In this document: in pieces, positions 58,612 through 64,000 of the stretch
Layout: every line of letters begins with the position of its first letter
Numbering within the stretch: the stretch's first letter is position 1
NCBI RefSeq assembly: GCF_033115175.1
Contig: NC_084829.1
Location: 132,714,996-132,778,995 of the forward strand
Direction: 5' to 3'
Origin: Lepus europaeus
Lineage: Eukaryota; Chordata; Mammalia; Lagomorpha; Leporidae
DNA length: 64,000 nucleotides
The notes under the pieces: generated by a model
Seen by the model: the letters and a program-made list of their open reading frames with translations, nothing else
The model's database searches: none
What the model was told of the DNA's origin: nothing
Position numbers and translations under genes: made by a program

Positions 58612-58869
58612 TTGGGGCCACCGCTTTGGTGCAGTAGCTTAATCCTCCACTGCAGCACTGGCATCTCAGATAGGCAGTGGAAGTTGGCCCAGGTCCCTGT
58701 ACCCATGTAGGAGACCCAGAAGCTCCTGGCTCCTGGCTTCAGGTTGGCTCAGGTCTGACCATTGTGGCCATTTGGGGAATGAACCAGTGGATGGAAGACC
58801 TTTTTCTCTGTCTCTCCCTTTCACTGTCTATAACTCCACCTCTCAAATAAATAAATAAGATTTTAAAAA
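58612..58869 (+). mobile_element. C-SINE, forward, internally deleted
   Basis: GATATGCACCT flanks both ends. About 70 bases are missing after the head (CATCTCAGATAGGCAGTGGA joins two non-adjacent parts). Confidence 0.87.
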
Positions 58870-58872
58870 AAG

Positions 58873-59440
58873 GATATGCACCTCGCTGTCACTTCTCCCC
58901 AAATATTCGGCCTGACTAATCAACATAAATTATATTCACTGCGCCAAAGCTCAGCACACTCCACTCCAGCAAACACCCCCCATTTTTCATTTTCTCATCC
59001 TTCTCTTTGTTCTGTTATGTACTCCAAAAATAACTATTCTTTCATTTCCTTTTCTCCTTTCCTTATAAAAGCTTTTTATTTTCTCCCAGATTGTTACTTT
59101 CTTTTGTTTTGCTTCTTTTACAAAGGGAGCCTCTTGAGAACAGTTTAATCTATTCAGTCTTGGGAGAGATCTCAGAGTGTGTGGGAGCAATTTGCCAAAG
59201 TAGATTTTATCTTGACCAGACTGTTGGATTTGCCAAACATGTTAGTGTCCCCCTAGTCAATATTTCATCTCCCAAGTCGAAGCAGGAGCCACTTTACCTC
59301 CTAGAATGATGTTAAGTGGATGATGTGGCTGTTCTTGCTATTACAGAAAACTGCATTAAGAGTTGGTCCAGATAGCACCCGATGCTATACTATTCTGTCC
59401 ACACACATTGATTGCTACTTGTTCCATTTAGGGAGAATGT
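58873..59440. other. TAAR6 3' flank, no feature seen
   Basis: Pyrimidine-rich, unique-looking DNA. No gene or named repeat. Confidence 0.4.
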
Positions 59441-59467
59441 TTTTCTTTTTTTTGTTTTCTTTTTTCT

Positions 59468-59779
59468 TTTTTTTTTAACTTTTATTAATGAATATAAATT
59501 TCCAAAGTACAGCTTATGGATTACAATGGCTCCCCCCCCCCATAACTTCCCTCCCACCCGCAACCCTCCCCTTTCCTGCTCCCTCTCCCCTTCCATTCAC
59601 ATCAAGATTCATTTTCAATTCTCTTTATATACAGAAGATCAGTTTAGTATATATTGAGTAAAGATTTCATCAGTTTGCCCCCACATAGCAACACAAAGTG
59701 AAAAATACTGTTGGAGTACTAGTTATAGCATTAAATAACAATGTACAGCACATTAAGGACAGAGATCCTACATGAAATT
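59468..59779 (-). mobile_element. L1 3' UTR tail, reverse
   Basis: AACTTTTATTAATGAATATA, the C-rich (reversed G-rich) tract and TTTATATACAGAAGATCAG match the other L1 ends. It sits in the T-rich tail of the next SINE. TGTTTTTCTTTTTT-like sequence on both sides is the probable target repeat. Confidence 0.87.
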
Positions 59780-59786
59780 TTGTTTT

Positions 59787-60092
59787 TCTTTTTTAAAAAA
59801 ATATTTATTTATTTATTTATTTATTTACGAGGAAGAGGGAGAAACAGAGAAAGGTCTTTTATCCTCTGGTTCACTCCCCAAATGGCTGAAATAGCCATAA
59901 CTGGGGCGATCTGAAGCCAGGACCCAGGAGCTCTTGCATCGGCCCAAGCGCTTGGGCCGTCTTCCACTGCTTTCCCAAGCCATTAGCAGAGAGCTGAATC
60001 AGAAGAGGAGCTACTGGGACATGAACTGGCACCCATACACAATACTGGCACTGCAGGTGGAGGCTTAGCCTACTATGCCACAGTGCCAACTC
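59787..60092 (-). mobile_element. C-SINE, reverse
   Basis: TTTATTTATTTATTTATTTA tail to a head ending CACAGTGCCAACTC. AGGGAGAAT before the L1 tail (near 59430) and after the head (near 60093) shows that the SINE came first and the L1 later. Confidence 0.86.
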
Positions 60093-60605
60093 CAGGGAGA
60101 ATATCTTTCAAGTGCAGTCTCTAGTTTTCTTTTTCTATAATAAAACTTAATTACAACAGAGAATGTTCAAGGTTTATGAGTCATGTAGAATATACATCAA
60201 TAACAAGCATTCAGGTATTTATCTATTTGTTTTCATTTACCAATTGCAAACTTCATGCCTAAACTGGGTTGAAATTAGTGCTGAATGAAGTGCACACAGG
60301 AAACAACATCATATCTTTGCTTGTAATAGGTTGTGACTCTGCCAAGAAGCAATATTCCTTAATGTGAAAAATGTTTAAAACAATAAACATTAGGTCAACC
60401 AGGAGATTATCATCAATAATGACAGGTTATTTTGATGGCATATGTCCTTAATGTTATATGATGGTAATGAGTTTTTACGTCTATAGTCATCCTTTCCCAA
60501 ATCCATAACCCCAGTATAATCATGAGAAAAACATCAGATAAATTCTCATTGTGGAATATGCTACAACATGTCTGACTAGTGCTCTTCAAAAATACCAAGG
60601 TTGGT
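60093..60605. other. Intergenic, no feature seen
   Basis: No gene or named repeat recognised. Confidence 0.4.
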
Positions 60606-60607
60606 GA

Positions 60608-60915
60608 AAGCTTTTGGTTCAGAGATGCCACTTGGGACACCCGCACCACATAGTGGAGGCCTGGGTTTGAGTCTAGACTTTGCTTCTGATCCAGCCCACT
60701 ATTAATGTGCACCCTGGGAGGGAACAAATAATGACTCAAGTATTCAGGTCTCTGCCATTCATGTGGGAGACATGGATAGAATACCAGGCTCTTGACTTTG
60801 GCTTGGCCAAGCCATAGCTGTTGTAGATATTGGGGGAGTGAATAAACGGTCGTAATCTCTCTCTCTCTCTCTCTCTCTCTCATATGTTTCTGTCTGTCTG
60901 CCTTTCAAATAAGTG
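60608..60915 (+). mobile_element. Older SINE, forward, with TC repeat
   Basis: From TTGGTTCAGAGATGCCACTT to CTGCCTTTCAAATAAGTG. A TC run lies at about 60857-60881. Confidence 0.8.
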
Positions 60916-60959
60916 ATAATAACTACTGATAACACTAAAGAAAAATATGTCCAGGTCAT

Positions 60960-61285
60960 CATAAATAAGGGCAATATGAGAAACCATCATGTCCAGAAGA
61001 CCATGAGAAGAGATGATAAGCAAAGGTAATATGGTGTCCTAAATGGGGTGTTGGGAAAGAAAAAATTCAGTAGAGAAAATGAGGAAATCTGAAGAACTGA
61101 TGGATTTTTAAATGATTCATTAATAATCCATAATGTTTTAATATTGGATAATTAATTGTAATAAATATACCATTACTAATTTAAGATATTAATAATAGGA
61201 GAAATTGGTTATGAGTTACATAGAACTCTGTATTATCTTTACAACTTTTCTGCAAATCTAAAACTGTTCTAAAATAAAAAGATTG
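60960..61285 (+). mobile_element. Old L1M-type 3' end
   Basis: GGTAATATGGTGTCCTAAAT, GAAAATGAGGAAATCTGAA, AATAATAGGAGAAATTGGTT and CTAAAACTGTTCTAAAATAA follow the ancient L1MA/L1MB 3' end in order. Confidence 0.78.
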
Positions 61286-62033
61286 TGTAAACAGATAAGG
61301 TACACAATTTCTGCTTGATGAAATCTTTATCCTTTGTTTGGACCTTAAGTTGCAAAAGGAGTTTTTGTAGGAGTGAAAAATTGTAATGGATTTTTCATGC
61401 TGAGAAAATATGATAAGCAAATAATCAGAATGTGCATGGATTGTTCAGGGAATATGGAGAGAAAACAATGAAACAACCGCCACAGGAGTAGTTACCCCTT
61501 CAAACCTTCGTAAGGTTATCATCCAAACATTTTCACTGCTGCCTTTTCCTGTCTCTTCCAGAGCATCATCTCCATATTTGGGGACAGTGTTATTTTCATC
61601 TCTCTGCTTAGGATTTGATTCCATAATTGTTTTGTCTTCTAAGCCAACATTTCCTCAATGAGATTTTATAAAATAATCATCATATACAATGAACTAGGAA
61701 AAAAATTTCTGCACCAATGATAATTCAGAATGGGTGATTCTATAACCTGCTCTTAGAGAATAGCATTGCCCATTGTCATAGTAAAGACTCAGAGAAATCC
61801 TGTTTTAACAATAACTTGTCCAACTTTAAGTATTCATCTTAAAACTTTATTTAACCGTGAAGACCTCTTTGGAATATTTGGTCAAATATCATTCCAAGGA
61901 ACCATTTAGGAAATACTGGTTAACATCAACAACTTAATACTTATCATATTAATTCTTCATTTTGTATTGATCTTTTTGGTTTTTCATTTTTAATTTACTC
62001 AGTTGAATTTATATTTCTAAAGAGTAGAAGTAG
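61286..62033. other. Intergenic, no feature seen
   Basis: No gene or named repeat recognised. Confidence 0.4.
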
Positions 62034-62422
62034 GAGGCCAGTATTGTGGCACAGCAGGTGAAACTGGCATCTCATAGTACAGTGCCAATTTGAGTTCTAG
62101 CTACCCCACTTCTGATGTGACCCCCTGATAATGCATGTGAGAAAGCAGTGGAAGGCCAGCACCATGGCTCAGTAGGTTAATCCTCCACCTGCGGCACCGG
62201 CACCTCAGGTTCTAGTCCTGGTTGGGGCGCCGGATTCTATCCCGGTTGCCCCTCTTCCAGTCCAGCTCTCTGCTGTGCCCGGGAAGGCAGTGGAGGATGG
62301 CCCAAGTCCTTGGGCCCTACACCCACATGGGAGAACAGGAGGAAACACCTGGCTCCTGGCTTTGGATCGGGGCTGCACACCAGCTGTAGTGGCCATTTGG
62401 AGGTGAACCAACGGAAGGAAGA

Positions 62423-62468
<46 letters not shown>

Positions 62469-62715
62469 ACTCTGCCTGTCAAAAAAAAAAAAAAAAAAAA
62501 AAAAAAGAAAGCAGTGGAAAGATGCCCCAAGAAGTGGTGTGTGACATCCACGTGGAAGACCAAGATGGAGTTCTGGGCACCTGCCTTCAACCTGGTCCTG
62601 TCCCATCCAGTGTGGACATTTGGGGAATGGCACAGTAGATGGAAAAGCTCTCTTTCTCTCTTTCTTTCTCTGACCCCCTTTTCTGTCACTCTGCCTTTCA
62701 AATAAATCATTAAAA
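62034..62715 (+). mobile_element. Older SINE, forward, split by a young SINE
   Basis: The head part lies at 62034-62153 and the rest at 62507-62715 (CACCTGCCTTCAACCTGG to CTTTCAAATAAATC). Confidence 0.83.
62154..62506 (+). mobile_element. C-SINE, young GC-rich subfamily, nested
   Basis: GGCCAGCACCATGGCTCAGT to CTGCCTGTCAAAA and a 26-base A-tail, with a TC run at about 62428-62466. The 13-bp target GAAAGCAGTGGAA is perfect at 62141-62153 and 62507-62519. Confidence 0.92.
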
Positions 62716-63836
62716 ATAGCAGAAATGGCTTTCCAATCCATGATATAATATTGAATAGGCATTCATGACTTGTTTGTTTTTAATTTTAATATATAAATTA
62801 TATGATTTGTAACATGTTGTCAGTGAAGAGAAAGTCCTTTGTCTGCTGTTGCCCTTCCACATTCAGCTTTAGCAAGTGAGGTGTTCCACTGTGTTATCTC
62901 TCAGCGTCTGAATTTGGTAGAAAAGTGTTTAAACACATTGGAATTACATAAGAAATTCTAGATTCCAAAGAGGTAGTTGCAGGCTTTGGTTTGATGACTC
63001 AAGTTTGTTAGAGTCAAGGGTGTTATGATTTGCCCGATATTTGATATTTCTTCAATGATTCCAAATGGTTTCTGAATTCCATCCGAATTACACAGACTTC
63101 TGTATCAGGGAGAAGGAAGATCCAGGAAGAGAGGACTTCAGTGTTGTTAATGGAGGGAAGGCCGTGTACTATGGAGGAAGGAGGACATTGTTATTGGGTT
63201 CCTGCCCCTTGAAGTAATCTGCAAAATGCAATCTAACAAGTAAAAATAAAACTTATTGCCAAATCCTCCCACAGGGTTTACTGTACAAACCATAAGACAG
63301 TGACCTGAGGGAAAAAACACAGAGAAAATAATCAAGGTCTTCTCAATGACCTCTCCGCCATCTTTTCCTCAAACTTTTCCCTTCATATTATTCACCTTTT
63401 TCCAGCCAATGACCACTTATTAGATATGTGCTATGTGGCACATATTTTAACAGTGCAAGAGAAGGGAAGGAATGAGACCCAACCACTTCAACAGAGGTTC
63501 CAGGTGTACGTGAATATTTGTGATGAAAAGCACAGTCAGGCAGTCTCATCTTGGGACTTCTCGCCACAGTGCACATGGAGTCAGCACCAGGGACAGAGTC
63601 TTGTACACTTGTAATGGCCCGGTCATTCAAAGACTAGCTGTAATTTCTAGATAGTCAGCAAAAATTCATTGACTAAAACCTAACAAAAGCCTAATCAAGA
63701 GTAATTAAATTCTCACAGTAGTGTCATCCTCCATCAGATGGTCAGATCCAAGTTACCATGAAGAGCCAGGGAAGGAGGGGCAGGGAGTATTGTGGTTAAT
63801 TTTAGATACCACAACACACACACAAAACATGTGAGG
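62716..63836. other. Intergenic, no feature seen
   Basis: No gene or named repeat recognised. Confidence 0.4.
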
Positions 63837-63837
63837 T

Positions 63838-64000
63838 GGCAGGTGTTTGACCTAGAGGTTAGGACTCTGGCTGGGGTGTCTGCATCCCATATTGGAACAC
63901 CTGGGTTTGAGCCCTGCCTCTGTATCTTGAGTCGGCTTCTGCTAATGCAGTCCTGAGAGGCAGCAGGTAATGACTCAGTGGTTGCATTCCTGACTCCTGT
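63838..64000 (+). mobile_element. Older SINE, forward, cut by the window end
   Basis: GGCAGGTGTTTGACCTAGAG onward. The 3' half lies outside the window. Confidence 0.75.

Noticed and set aside
62428-62466. TC/GA runs as CRISPR or satellite arrays
   Set aside because: They are simple repeats in the SINE tail region, and the genome is mammalian.

Overview
The window is nuclear DNA of a lagomorph, most likely European rabbit or a close relative. Two things show this. About forty SINE copies carry the sequence of the lagomorph tRNA-derived C-SINE family, and the LINE-1 copies end in the G-rich 3' UTR typical of rabbit L1. The window is part of the trace amine-associated receptor (TAAR) cluster. 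Four intact single-coding-exon receptor genes lie on the + strand: TAAR9 (2212-3258), TAAR8 (12403-13431), a TAAR6/TAAR7-like gene in the syntenic position of TAAR7 (37491-38519), and TAAR6 (57423-58460). A broken TAAR relic lies at about 43540-44090, split by a SINE. The order TAAR9-TAAR8-TAAR7-TAAR6 matches other mammals.

Each receptor has the amine-binding Asp in TM3, a DRY motif, NPxxY and the TAAR C-terminal fingerprint, so the four probably signal as olfactory amine receptors. TAAR8 and TAAR6 also carry the TM5 Asp linked to diamine recognition. The third gene has Tyr there. All four genes, and the relic, share a short upstream block about 410-570 bp before the start codon. Each intact gene also has a candidate 3' splice site 67-82 nt before the ATG. 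This suggests a common promoter, a noncoding first exon and a short intron. The first halves of the third gene and TAAR6 are almost identical and GC-rich, while their second halves have diverged, which looks like gene conversion.

Region by region. 1-2 kb: a SINE split by a reverse-oriented retrocopy of an unidentified mRNA 3' end. 2-14 kb: TAAR9 and TAAR8 with scattered SINEs, a MIR and old L1 tails. 13.8-18.2 kb: an MLT1-type LTR, SINEs and a mariner-like MITE. 18.2-34.5 kb: one old L1 that received four later insertions: an L1 3' tail, two long L1s only about 11 bp apart, and an L1-mobilised endogenous retrovirus transcript. One of the long L1s carries retrovirus-derived sequence in place of ORF2. 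35-43 kb: the third TAAR and unique AT-rich DNA. 43-53 kb: the TAAR relic, SINEs and a MER5A. 53.3-56.8 kb: a young L1 with a 5' inversion. 57-64 kb: TAAR6 and more repeats.

All calls come from reading the sequence. Percent identities are counts by eye, and repeat family names are from memory of the consensus sequences.
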